Notes: generated from the sequence alone by a model not told the origin. A stretch of 8,171 nt of DNA from Verrucomicrobiota bacterium (GCA_003219395.1 QHOR01000145.1:1-8171), one strand, 5' to 3'. Shown: positions 1 to 6,408, counted from the first letter of the stretch. A program made the numbers and translations.

Positions 1-1012
1 GAGGAAGACCCCCAGCAACAAGCGCTGCCGTCGGGCCCACGCCCGCGCCGTTTACCTGTACCTGTGTCTGCGCCAACAAGGACACCAGCGCCGTGCGCAC
101 TGTATAAGTTACTCTGTACACGCCGGCCTGGTTAAGCGTGAAGGTCGCGTTGTCGGTCTTTGTAATAGCAGTCCCAACTTGGAGCGCCGTCTGGTTGAAC
201 GTTACCGGGCCGCCAACTCCAATTGTGACACTGCCACTGTTGTAGTCGAACAGAATCGCTGCCAACCCACCTGCTGGAATCCCACCAATGATCACGGTTT
301 GATGAATGGCCGGATCACCGATGCGGATGGTGTTGGACTCGTTCGCGACACCCAAATTGCCAATGTAGATGTTATTGTCACCAGTGATCAGGTCCGAACC
401 AGACAAGTAGCCGAGAGCGATGTTGTCATTCCCCGTGGTGTTCTGTCCAAGCGCACCAAGACCGATAGCCACATTACGGCTACCAGTGGTGTTACCGAAC
501 AGCGCATTAAAACCAAAGGCCTCGTTGCTATCGCCGGTGGTGTTGTTAAAGAGCGCTCCGCTACCGACGGCGGTATTGGCGTCGCCGGTGGTATTACTCT
601 GCATCGCGCGATCGCCCACTGCTGTATTGTCTACGCCTGTTGTGTTAAAAAACAGCGCAAACGCTCCATCAGCTGTATTGCGCGGAGCGTTGTTGAAGAG
701 AAGTGCTCCGGCGCCAGTGGCTGTATTTTCATTGGCGTTATTCAGCAGGAGCGTTCCAGCACCGTCCCCAGTGTTAAAACTAGCGGTAGTGAGGCTGAGA
801 AGCGAATATAGACCGATGGCGTTGTTGTAAAGTCCGCTTGTGAGGTTCAACAGAGCTTTTTGGCCCTCCGCCGTGTTGCCTCCAGGATAGCCGCCGTCGG
901 GCGGCGGGGAGACGTCTGGAGCTGCCTCTGGTATCTGCGAAAACGCAAAACAGACTGGCAGTAACAGATTCAAAGCTACTATTGTCGCTTCGGCTGTGAT
1001 GGATTTTTTCAT
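1..1012 (-). CDS. Secreted repeat protein: YadA-head-like repeats plus BclA-like C-terminal domain (3' end outside window)
   Basis: An open frame runs from the ATG at 1012 to the left edge: 337 codons with no stop, so the C-terminus is missing. An in-frame TAA at 1034-1036 fixes the start, since no other start codon lies between. Residues 1-25 look like a signal peptide: two lysines after Met, a hydrophobic core ending LLLPVCFAFS, then Gln. A short Pro/Gly-rich linker (about 27-44) follows. Residues about 45-227 hold roughly eleven 16-17-residue repeats of the form xxNTAxGxxALxxNTTG, resembling the head repeats of trimeric YadA-type adhesins. They end with a NNIYIGN...SNTIRIGD segment. From about 250 to the edge, a beta-rich stretch with QAGVYRVTYTV and QVQVNGAGVGP resembles the BclA/TNF-like C-terminal domain of collagen-like surface proteins. 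Inference: an exported, probably trimeric fibrous surface protein. Such proteins are common in soil Verrucomicrobiota and remain uncharacterised. Domain names come from motif resemblance only. No neighbouring gene suggests a partner. Confidence 0.85.
   Translation of the reverse strand, partial: MKKSITAEATIVALNLLLPVCFAFSQIPEAAPDVSPPPDGGYPGGNTAEGQKALLNLTSGLYNNAIGLYSLLSLTTASFNTGDGAGTLLLNNANENTATGAGALLFNNAPRNTADGAFALFFNTTGVDNTAVGDRAMQSNTTGDANTAVGSGALFNNTTGDSNEAFGFNALFGNTTGSRNVAIGLGALGQNTTGNDNIALGYLSGSDLITGDNNIYIGNLGVANESNTIRIGDPAIHQTVIIGGIPAGGLAAILFDYNSGSVTIGVGGPVTFNQTALQVGTAITKTDNATFTLNQAGVYRVTYTVRTALVSLLAQTQVQVNGAGVGPTAALVAGGLP
332..880 (-). repeat. About eleven tandem 16-17-residue head-like coding repeats
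   Basis: These repeats lie inside the secreted protein gene. Read on the minus strand, units of about 48-51 bp encode N-T-A-x-G-x-x-A-L followed by N-T-T-G or variants such as NEAFGFNALFGNTTG and NVAIGLGALGQNTTG. The units have diverged at DNA level, so they are old protein-level repeats rather than a recent expansion. The first two or three units and the last are the most degenerate. Confidence 0.8.
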
Positions 1013-1055
1013 ATGGAATTTGTTGAATTGTTGTTAATCGCGCGTTGCACGTCCC

Positions 1056-1085
1056 CTTATGCCGGGAATCGTCCTTACGTGTCAA
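1056..1085 (-). promoter_or_regulatory. Candidate sigma70-like promoter for the secreted repeat protein
   Basis: On the minus strand a perfect -35 hexamer TTGACA (1080-1085) is followed after 18 bp by CATAAG (1056-1061, four of six matches to TATAAT). Transcription would start near 1049, giving a leader of roughly 37 nt before the ATG at 1012. The leader is A-rich near the start codon and has no Shine-Dalgarno. Position and direction fit the gene. The call is by consensus matching only. Confidence 0.5.
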
Positions 1086-1241
1086 GCCAAAAGTGAATCT
1101 GCAACGCCTAACTGCGGTCTGAAGGAAAACAAAGCTGTCAGGCAGGGGTTTCTAGCAACAACTCTGTTTAACAAAGCGCGAACCGTGCAGCGATCGAGCT
1201 GGTTGAATGTCAGCAAAGCACTTGGTCGCGGAAGGGGCCAG

Positions 1242-1265
1242 AGCAAATCTCGTCTGGGATTTGCT
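1242..1265. repeat. Perfect 8-bp inverted repeat (hairpin)
   Basis: AGCAAATC (1242-1249) and GATTTGCT (1258-1265) are perfect reverse complements around an 8-nt loop. No T-run follows on either strand, so it does not look like a typical intrinsic terminator. It lies in the gene-free region and its role is unknown. Confidence 0.4.
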
Positions 1266-1603
1266 AACAAGAGGCAGGTGTAACTCCGCTCGCGTGAGGT
1301 CGCCAAACAAACCTTAACGGGTGTGGCAAGAGAAAGTCACAAGACGCTGGGAATGGAATAACAACAGCGGTCCTGATCATTGGCTTCAAAACCAGGCTAT
1401 ACAAATCCAAATGGTTACCGATGACCTGGACGTAGTAATGCTGATCATGACCCGCTGGTGAACAACGCCTGATCAAATTTTGATTTTATCACGGCCAGCT
1501 GCTCAGCCGTTATTAGCCGATCTCCATATTCCATCAAAACTGCGGAAGTAGGATTGTGACCTGTGGTTCGCGAATATGTGATGTCGGATTCGCGATTAGA
1601 GGG

Positions 1604-2452
1604 ATGAGTCCGTCGATTGCCAAGCAAGGAGCCCGCTCTTACAGTGGTTTGCTTAGAGTGGATCGATTTCTTCTAATTGTTTCGACAATCTGTTTTTTTG
1701 CGGCGGTGGTGCGTACCGGGCTTGCATTGCGTGCCGGAGTTTTTCGACCGGGAAGGTTTAATTTTCTGGCGATCGGACTCGGCTTTGTTTTCCAAACGGC
1801 ATTTTTATCAATCCGCGGTCATGCGCTGGGACGTTATCCTCTGACAAATCTGTTTGAGGTCTTTAACTTTCTGGCCTGGTCGGTAGCCCTCATCTACCTG
1901 CTGGTCGGGCCAGCCTATCGTCTCTCCCTGATGGGCGGCTTCACTGCGCCACTGGTCGTCCTGCTGCAAGGTCTTGCATTGATTGCGCCAATCGACGTTC
2001 ATCATCCAGTCAAGCTGCCGGCAAATTCTTCCCTGGAGTTTCATGCATCGGTTTCCTTGGTGGCCTATGGCGCGTTCGCACTGGCTTGCATCGCTGGCGT
2101 AATGTACCTGGTGCAGGAACGCCAGCTCAAGACACATCAATTACATTCGATTTTTTATCACCTGCCACCGCTTACGGACCTCTTTACAGCAATCATCCGC
2201 CTGCTTTGGTTGGGTTTCATTCTATACAGCATCGGGATTGCCAGCGGATTTTTTACCGGGCGACCCTTGCCACACCTGCAAATAGTGGCCGCGATTGCCG
2301 TTTGGTTGCTTTACGCAGCGATACTGCAAAGCCGGTATTTTCGGCGAATCGCTCCAAAGCGAGTTGCGGCGCTTTGTATTATCGGCTTTAGCGCAGCTTT
2401 GACTCTTCTCTGGGGAATTACCTTCTCAGCACAAACGCACCCTCTCCCATGA
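1604..2452 (+). CDS. hemX: HemX/CcsA-family integral membrane protein (cytochrome c assembly family)
   Basis: The product is 282 residues with about eight hydrophobic helices (roughly 22-40, 52-70, 84-102, 110-130, 147-170, 198-216, 225-243, 252-273). This is the layout of the CcsA/HemX/YpjD family. Family-like segments are LTNLFEVFNFLAW (80-91), FHASVSLVAYGAF (146-158) followed by MYLVQERQLK (167-176), and LPPLTDLF (187-194) leading into the sixth helix. The tryptophan-rich WxWDxxE heme-handling motif of true CcsA/CcmC is absent, which favours a HemX- or YpjD-like role. In Bacillus, HemX sits beside hemA and influences GluTR levels; a similar role here is inferred from position only. The ATG at 1604 follows a purine-rich AGAGGG with almost no spacing. 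A GTG at 1556 would add 16 unlikely residues, and a GTG further in (residue 19, LRVDRF) is also possible. The stop overlaps the hemA start by 4 bp, suggesting translational coupling. Confidence 0.8.
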   Translation: MSPSIAKQGARSYSGLLRVDRFLLIVSTICFFAAVVRTGLALRAGVFRPGRFNFLAIGLGFVFQTAFLSIRGHALGRYPLTNLFEVFNFLAWSVALIYLLVGPAYRLSLMGGFTAPLVVLLQGLALIAPIDVHHPVKLPANSSLEFHASVSLVAYGAFALACIAGVMYLVQERQLKTHQLHSIFYHLPPLTDLFTAIIRLLWLGFILYSIGIASGFFTGRPLPHLQIVAAIAVWLLYAAILQSRYFRRIAPKRVAALCIIGFSAALTLLWGITFSAQTHPLP

Positions 2453-3525
2453 ATCTTTTCTGCGTCGGGCTTAGTCATCACACGGCGAATGTGGAAATGC
2501 GGGAACGTTTCGCCGCCGGCGCTGGCGCCGAACGTACTCTTCGCACCGCGGGCTGCGCGGAAGCGTTGGTACTTGCCACCTGTAACCGCGTGGAAGTCTA
2601 CGGCGCATCAGAGAGGCGCGTGTCAACGGATGAGATTGCTCAATCCTTATTGCAACACAGCGAAGCCAGTAATCACGGTCACAATAATGCGTTGCCGTTC
2701 TACCGTTACGAAGCTGAAAAGTGCATACAACATCTATTTCGGGTTGCATCCGGACTCGATTCGATGGTCGTAGGCGAGACAGAAATCCTTGGACAAACAA
2801 AAAGGGCTTATCAATGTGCGCGCGCCTCAGGAGCGGTCGGACCATGGCTTCATCGGTTGTTTCAAAGGGCTTTTCGGGTGGCAAAGCAAGTCCGAACGCA
2901 TACCGAAATTACGCGCGGATCGGTGTCGGTCGGCTCCGTTGCGGTTGATTTAGCTCAGAAGATTTTCGGTGAACTTGACGATTGCAAAGTTTTGGTTTTA
3001 GGAGCCGGGGAAACGAGCGAACGCACGGCGCGTGCGCTCATTTCCCGAGGTGTCACCGATCTGCGCGTGAGTAATCGCTCAATTGATCGCGGCCAGGAGT
3101 TGGCACAACGAGTAGGCGGCAAGGCTGTGCCCTTCGATGAATGGCCACAGCAATGCCGCGAGATCGATATACTGATTACCTCCACTTCTTCGGAAGCTCC
3201 GTTATTGAGCCGCGCAAATCTGGAACCCACGTTGGCCAATCGCATCGATCGTCCTCTTTTCATCATCGATATCGCCGTTCCGCGCGACGTCGATCCCGCC
3301 GTAAACGACATAGAGGGCGTGTATCTTTACGATATCGACGCATTGCGCTCTGTGGCGGAGCAGTCGCTGGCCGTGCGCCGGCAGCAAATCGCTTCTGCCG
3401 AAGCGATCATTGCGGAACATGTCTCGGATTTCCTCGCGAAAATTTCGAACGAACTGAATCGCGTCTCGTGCCTCACTGGGCATGAGCGGGTCGCTGACGA
3501 TTCGTTACACGCGTCGCAGCTTTAG
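2449..3525 (+). CDS. hemA: Glutamyl-tRNA reductase, short C-terminus
   Basis: This enzyme reduces glutamyl-tRNA(Glu) to glutamate-1-semialdehyde with NADPH, the committed step of C5 tetrapyrrole synthesis in the cytosol. The start MNLFCVGLSHHTANVEMRER is typical. The catalytic Cys45 lies in LATCNRVEVYG. His95 lies just before LFRVASGLDSMVVGETEILG (96-115), the family signature. The Rossmann domain has VLVLGAGETSERTA (181-194), and DIAVPRDVDP closes the NADPH domain. The protein is 358 residues, against 418 in E. coli. It stops soon after the linker helix (SLAVRRQQIASAEAIIAEHV), so most of the C-terminal helical dimerisation domain is missing. I checked the other two frames after 3440 and saw no lost domain, so a frameshift is unlikely. 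No Shine-Dalgarno is visible; the start overlaps the upstream stop (ATGA). The usual next enzyme, HemL, is not in the window. Confidence 0.95.
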   Translation: MNLFCVGLSHHTANVEMRERFAAGAGAERTLRTAGCAEALVLATCNRVEVYGASERRVSTDEIAQSLLQHSEASNHGHNNALPFYRYEAEKCIQHLFRVASGLDSMVVGETEILGQTKRAYQCARASGAVGPWLHRLFQRAFRVAKQVRTHTEITRGSVSVGSVAVDLAQKIFGELDDCKVLVLGAGETSERTARALISRGVTDLRVSNRSIDRGQELAQRVGGKAVPFDEWPQQCREIDILITSTSSEAPLLSRANLEPTLANRIDRPLFIIDIAVPRDVDPAVNDIEGVYLYDIDALRSVAEQSLAVRRQQIASAEAIIAEHVSDFLAKISNELNRVSCLTGHERVADDSLHASQL

Positions 3526-3574
3526 GCAGCAGCCAGCGTCTCCTCTCTCAAAATCGCGAACCACATTTCAGACC

Positions 3575-4522
3575 GTGAAAAGTAAGATCATTCTGGGCAC
3601 GCGCGGCAGCGACTTGGCACGTGCGCAAACGCGGTTGGTCGAAAAAGCCATTCAAGCGGCACAACCGGACATACAAATACAAATAAGAGTCATCACGACC
3701 GGAGGCGACAAAGCGAGGCTTCCTGAGCGTGAAGCTGGCCGCAAGGGATTGTTCACGGCAGAAATCGAGCAGGCGCTTCTTGCCCGCGACATCGACATTG
3801 CGGTCCACAGCGCAAAAGATCTTCCGAGTGAAACAAACCCGGATGCAGAAATTGGTGCGGTTCTTCCTCGCGGACCGATCAATGACGTGCTGGTTTCGAA
3901 GCATCCGGGCGGTTTGGCTTCATTACCGCAGAGCGCCGCCGTCGCCACAGGCAGTGTGAGGAGGAAACACCAATTGTTATGGAAACGCGCGGATCTCAAG
4001 CTTGTCGATCTTCGCGGAAACGTTCCAACGCGACTGCGCAAACTAGCCACTGAGGATTGGGATGCCATCGTGCTGGCTCGCGCGGGTCTTGCACGGCTAA
4101 GTCTATCGCCGAGTAATCACAACATCGGCGCGGCAAGGGAACCAAATTGCGAGTTCAGTTTCGAGGACAGACAATTATCGATTGAAATCCTATCGTCCGA
4201 AGTTTTTGTACCGGCAGGTGGTCAGGGCATCATTGCGCTTCAAGTTCGAGCTAATGATGAGAATATGCAGGCAATCGTGGAGCTCGTGAACGATCACAAC
4301 ACATTCGTTTGTTTGCGAGCAGAGCGAGAGTTTCTGCGGCAGCTGCACGGCGACTGCGATTGTCCGGTCGGTGTGCTGGCGACAATTCAGGGGAACAAAA
4401 TGAATCTGAGAGCTCAATTGTTTACTGATCAATCAGCGGCACCGCTCGAGGCTGAAGTGGAAGGTCTTCATAATGAGCGTGAATATTTGGCCGGTCGCCT
4501 GCTGGATCGATTACGAGCATGA
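3575..4522 (+). CDS. hemC: Hydroxymethylbilane synthase (porphobilinogen deaminase)
   Basis: HemC joins four porphobilinogen units into linear hydroxymethylbilane in the cytosol, using a covalently bound dipyrromethane cofactor. From the GTG at 3575 the product is 315 residues (E. coli 313) and begins MKSKIILGTRGSDLARAQT, matching the family N-terminus. The catalytic Asp is D82 in HSAKDLPSE. The cofactor Cys is C261 in LHGDCDCPVG; a second Cys follows two residues later. FVPAGGQGIIALQVR matches the conserved segment before the C-terminal domain. About 18 extra residues, compared with common HemC, lie just before it (around SPSNHNIG to DRQLSIEI). An ATG at 3482 in the same frame would add 31 basic, low-complexity residues and overlap hemA by 44 bp. 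I prefer the GTG because it matches family length, though neither start has a Shine-Dalgarno. The stop overlaps the next start by 4 bp. Confidence 0.93.
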   Translation: MKSKIILGTRGSDLARAQTRLVEKAIQAAQPDIQIQIRVITTGGDKARLPEREAGRKGLFTAEIEQALLARDIDIAVHSAKDLPSETNPDAEIGAVLPRGPINDVLVSKHPGGLASLPQSAAVATGSVRRKHQLLWKRADLKLVDLRGNVPTRLRKLATEDWDAIVLARAGLARLSLSPSNHNIGAAREPNCEFSFEDRQLSIEILSSEVFVPAGGQGIIALQVRANDENMQAIVELVNDHNTFVCLRAEREFLRQLHGDCDCPVGVLATIQGNKMNLRAQLFTDQSAAPLEAEVEGLHNEREYLAGRLLDRLRA

Positions 4523-6054
4523 GCACGAGTAATCGTGGAAAGGTGTATCTGGTTGGTGCCGGGCCGGGCGATGTTGGTCTGGTAACATTGCGTGCCAGGG
4601 AGTGCATCGAAAATGCGGACGTGATCATTTATGATCATCTGGCAAATCCTGAGACACTCGGCTGGGCGCGGGACGATGCTGAAATCATTTATGTCGGCAA
4701 AACACCTGGCGAATCGCGGACCAACCAGAACGAAATTAATGTGTTGCTGCTCGAGAAAGCGCGTCAAGGAAAGCAGGTCGTTCGGTTGAAAGGTGGGGAT
4801 CCCTTCGTGTTTGGTCGGGGCGCTGAAGAAGCGCAGGCGATCGCCGATGCCGGTATTCCATTTGAAATTGTGCCTGGAATCACCTCGTCAATCGCTGGGC
4901 CGGCTTATGCAGGCATTCCCATCACGCATCGCGCGCACAATTCACATGTGACATTCTTTACGGGACACGAAGATCCCGCGAAGGCAGAAAGTGCAATCGA
5001 TTACGCCGCCCTGGCAAAACTTGGCGGCACCCAGGTAATGTTGATGGGCGTAGAACGCCTCGGGTCGATCACGAGCGAAATGCTCAAACACGGGGTGCGC
5101 GGGGAATTGCCAGTAGCCCTTGTTCGCTGGGCAACTACTGGCCAACAAGAGACGCTTACCGGCACACTTCGCGATATTGCCCAGAAGGCGGTCGCAAATG
5201 GATTTGCAGCGCCCGCAGTCGCAGTCTTTGGAGAAGTTGTCGGATTGCGGGATCAACTCAATTGGTACGAAAAGCGCCCGCTCCTTGGGAAAAGAATTGT
5301 CGTTACCCGAACGCGGAAACAAGCCAGCGTGTTAAGCAGTAAACTGCGCTCCCTGGGTGCTGATGTCATTGAGCTGCCTACCATTCGCATCGAGCCGCCG
5401 AGTGATTTACGCGAATTCGCACAGCTTGTGCAGGATTCACACATTTACGACTGGATCGTGTTTACCAGCGCAAATGGAGTTGAAGCTTTTTTTAATATTT
5501 TCTTCAAACTATACGACGATGCGCGCGAAATCGGCGCGGTCCGGATTGCCGCTATCGGTCCGGCTACAGCTCAACGGGTGAAAGACTTTCATCTGCATGT
5601 CGATCTTCAACCGAAGGAATTCGTTGCTGAGGACGTTGTGCGGGAATTCAAAAAACAAGGAAGCATCGAAAACTTAAAGGTGCTTGTGGTGCGCGCGGAA
5701 AAAGCGCGGGACGTACTTCTAAAGGGGCTCTCAGCCTTGGGTGCGATCGTAGACGAAGGATTTGCATATCGGAACGTGCCCGAGACGCGCGATCCGACCG
5801 GGGCGCGGAAACAACTGGCAACGCTGGGAGCCGATCTGATCACCTTCACCAGTTCTTCAACGGTGGAAAATTTTCTCGCGCTGGCGCTGCCTTGGCCGAA
5901 AGGAATGCTAGTTGCCAGCATTGGCCCAATCACGTCGCAAACTGCGCGTGATAAAGGCTTGAAGGTCGCCGTCGAAGCAAAGCGACACGACATTGACGGT
6001 TTGGTAGAAGCAATCCGCGACTTCTTTGCCGGAAAAGCTGCTACAAAAAGTTAA
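4519..6054 (+). CDS. cobA-hemD: Fused uroporphyrinogen-III C-methyltransferase / uroporphyrinogen-III synthase
   Basis: This is a 511-residue fusion of two enzymes acting at the heme/siroheme branch point. Residues about 7-245 are the SAM-dependent methyltransferase (SUMT/CobA), which converts uroporphyrinogen III to precorrin-2. Visible motifs are VYLVGAGPGD (9-18), VRLKGGDPFVFGRG (88-101), the segment FEIVPGITSSIAGPAYAGIP and ITHR. Residues about 253-505 are uroporphyrinogen-III synthase (HemD), which closes hydroxymethylbilane to uroporphyrinogen III. Marks are LLGKRIVVTRTR at its start, DWIVFTSANGVEAFF in the middle, and LITFTSSSTVENF followed by VASIGPITSQTA near the end. Both halves are full length. 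The fusion order is known from several phyla. The ATG overlaps the hemC stop (ATGA) and has no Shine-Dalgarno, so coupled translation is likely. No precorrin-2 dehydrogenase/ferrochelatase for siroheme is seen nearby, so the fate of precorrin-2 cannot be told from this window. Confidence 0.95.
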   Translation: MSTSNRGKVYLVGAGPGDVGLVTLRARECIENADVIIYDHLANPETLGWARDDAEIIYVGKTPGESRTNQNEINVLLLEKARQGKQVVRLKGGDPFVFGRGAEEAQAIADAGIPFEIVPGITSSIAGPAYAGIPITHRAHNSHVTFFTGHEDPAKAESAIDYAALAKLGGTQVMLMGVERLGSITSEMLKHGVRGELPVALVRWATTGQQETLTGTLRDIAQKAVANGFAAPAVAVFGEVVGLRDQLNWYEKRPLLGKRIVVTRTRKQASVLSSKLRSLGADVIELPTIRIEPPSDLREFAQLVQDSHIYDWIVFTSANGVEAFFNIFFKLYDDAREIGAVRIAAIGPATAQRVKDFHLHVDLQPKEFVAEDVVREFKKQGSIENLKVLVVRAEKARDVLLKGLSALGAIVDEGFAYRNVPETRDPTGARKQLATLGADLITFTSSSTVENFLALALPWPKGMLVASIGPITSQTARDKGLKVAVEAKRHDIDGLVEAIRDFFAGKAATKS

Positions 6055-6060
6055 GATTGA

Positions 6061-6105
6061 GTGGTTAAAAAAACAGGCACTCCAGGACGCCTTTTCCCAA
6101 ACCAC
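6061..6105. terminator. Possible bidirectional terminator between convergent operons
   Basis: GTGGTT (6061-6066) pairs with AACCAC (6100-6105), and inside it AAAACAGGC pairs imperfectly with GCCTTTT around a loop of about 10 nt. ATTTTAACTTT follows on the plus strand, and the minus-strand copy carries a T-run within the stem. It lies between the end of cobA-hemD and the end of rpsU, where a shared terminator is expected. The stem is interrupted and not GC-rich, so the call is moderate. Confidence 0.4.
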
Positions 6106-6130
6106 ATTTTAACTTTGCAATACTTTAACT

Positions 6131-6331
6131 TTAACCTTGTGGATTAAATCGAAACTTGGTTCGGCCGCGCTTGGCGTTGGCTTTGGCTTTACGGCGATGC
6201 TTCTGGGAAGGGGTCTCGAAGGCGCGCAAACGGCGGACCTCCTCGAGAATGCCCTCGGCATCCAGCTTGTTTTTCAGCCGCTTCAACGCGCGATCGACGG
6301 GCTCACCTTTACGAACGATCACTTCTGGCAT
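6131..6331 (-). CDS. rpsU: 30S ribosomal protein bS21
   Basis: The product is 66 residues starting MPEVIVRKGEPVDRALKRLK, the standard bS21 N-terminus. Next come a helical middle (LDAEGILEEVRRLRAFETPS) and a very basic tail (KHRRKAKANAKRGRTKFRF), as in family members of about 60-70 residues. It binds the 30S platform near the 3' end of 16S rRNA and takes part in initiation. The start is the ATG at 6331. The preceding TTG codon could extend it by one residue, but a clear AGGAG lies 9 nt before the ATG. The gene is convergent with the hem operon and lies 149 bp downstream of secDF. It probably has its own promoter (see 6380-6408). Confidence 0.95.
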   Translation of the reverse strand: MPEVIVRKGEPVDRALKRLKNKLDAEGILEEVRRLRAFETPSQKHRRKAKANAKRGRTKFRFNPQG

Positions 6332-6340
6332 CAATAATCA

Positions 6341-6345
6341 CTCCT
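6341..6345 (-). promoter_or_regulatory. Shine-Dalgarno of rpsU
   Basis: AGGAG on the minus strand, 9 nt before the ATG at 6331. It is the clearest ribosome binding site in the window and decides the start. The hem genes and the secreted protein lack one. Confidence 0.8.
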
Positions 6346-6376
6346 GACTTTGGCGATAGACTTCTAAACGGTGAGC

Positions 6377-6401
6377 GGCAGCCTACTCGGGTCCGGCTGC
6401 C
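6377..6401. repeat. 7-bp GC-rich inverted repeat between secDF and rpsU
   Basis: GGCAGCC (6377-6383) and GGCTGCC (6395-6401) are perfect reverse complements around 11 nt. In the RNA this forms a stable hairpin about 80 nt after the secDF stop, but no T-run follows directly. It could be a weak secDF terminator or attenuator. Because it fills the spacer and -10 of the candidate rpsU promoter, it could also be an operator. Confidence 0.45.
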
Positions 6402-6408
6402 CCGTCAA
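6380..6408 (-). promoter_or_regulatory. Candidate rpsU promoter overlapping an inverted repeat
   Basis: On the minus strand TTGACG (6403-6408, five of six matches) is followed after exactly 17 bp by TAGGCT (6380-6385, three of six). The predicted transcription start near 6373 leaves a leader of about 40 nt. It lies in the 149-bp gap between secDF and rpsU and points toward rpsU. The -10 is weak, so the call rests on the -35, the spacing and the location. Confidence 0.35.

Larger units (their letters stand above)
1013..1603. other. Intergenic region between divergent genes, no convincing gene
   Basis: About 590 bp separate the secreted protein (minus) from the hem operon (plus). The part next to 1012 holds the candidate promoter of the minus-strand gene. 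The rest has only short frames on both strands, none with a recognisable motif, a good ribosome binding site or a family resemblance. It contains an 8-bp perfect hairpin (1242-1265), a near-perfect inverted repeat with TGATCA arms (1369-1379 and 1442-1452) and a 13-bp palindrome (1472-1484). The hem operon promoter should lie here, but I could not find a convincing -35/-10 pair on the plus strand. Confidence 0.6.

Noticed and set aside
179..830. Long plus-strand open frames (210 and 136 codons) opposite the secreted repeat gene
   Set aside because: They are antisense to the repeats. The periodic coding repeats keep stops out of the opposite strand. The minus frame has a signal peptide and known motifs; these do not.
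332..880. Periodic 48-51 bp units suggesting a CRISPR array
   Set aside because: The periodicity is of protein repeats in one open frame. The DNA units are not identical and there are no unique spacers between constant repeats.
780..1085. Minus-strand 101-codon frame starting at 1085
   Set aside because: It overlaps the secreted protein start in another frame, is Arg/Ser-rich and lacks motifs, and its start lies on the candidate promoter.
1264..1476. Minus-strand 70-codon frame in the intergenic region
   Set aside because: It starts with TTG, has no Shine-Dalgarno or recognisable motif, and has a composition like random translation.
1086..1603. A tRNA or known riboswitch before the hem operon
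   Set aside because: I found no cloverleaf with a GGTTCRA-type T-arm and no conserved riboswitch core. The hairpins present are isolated.
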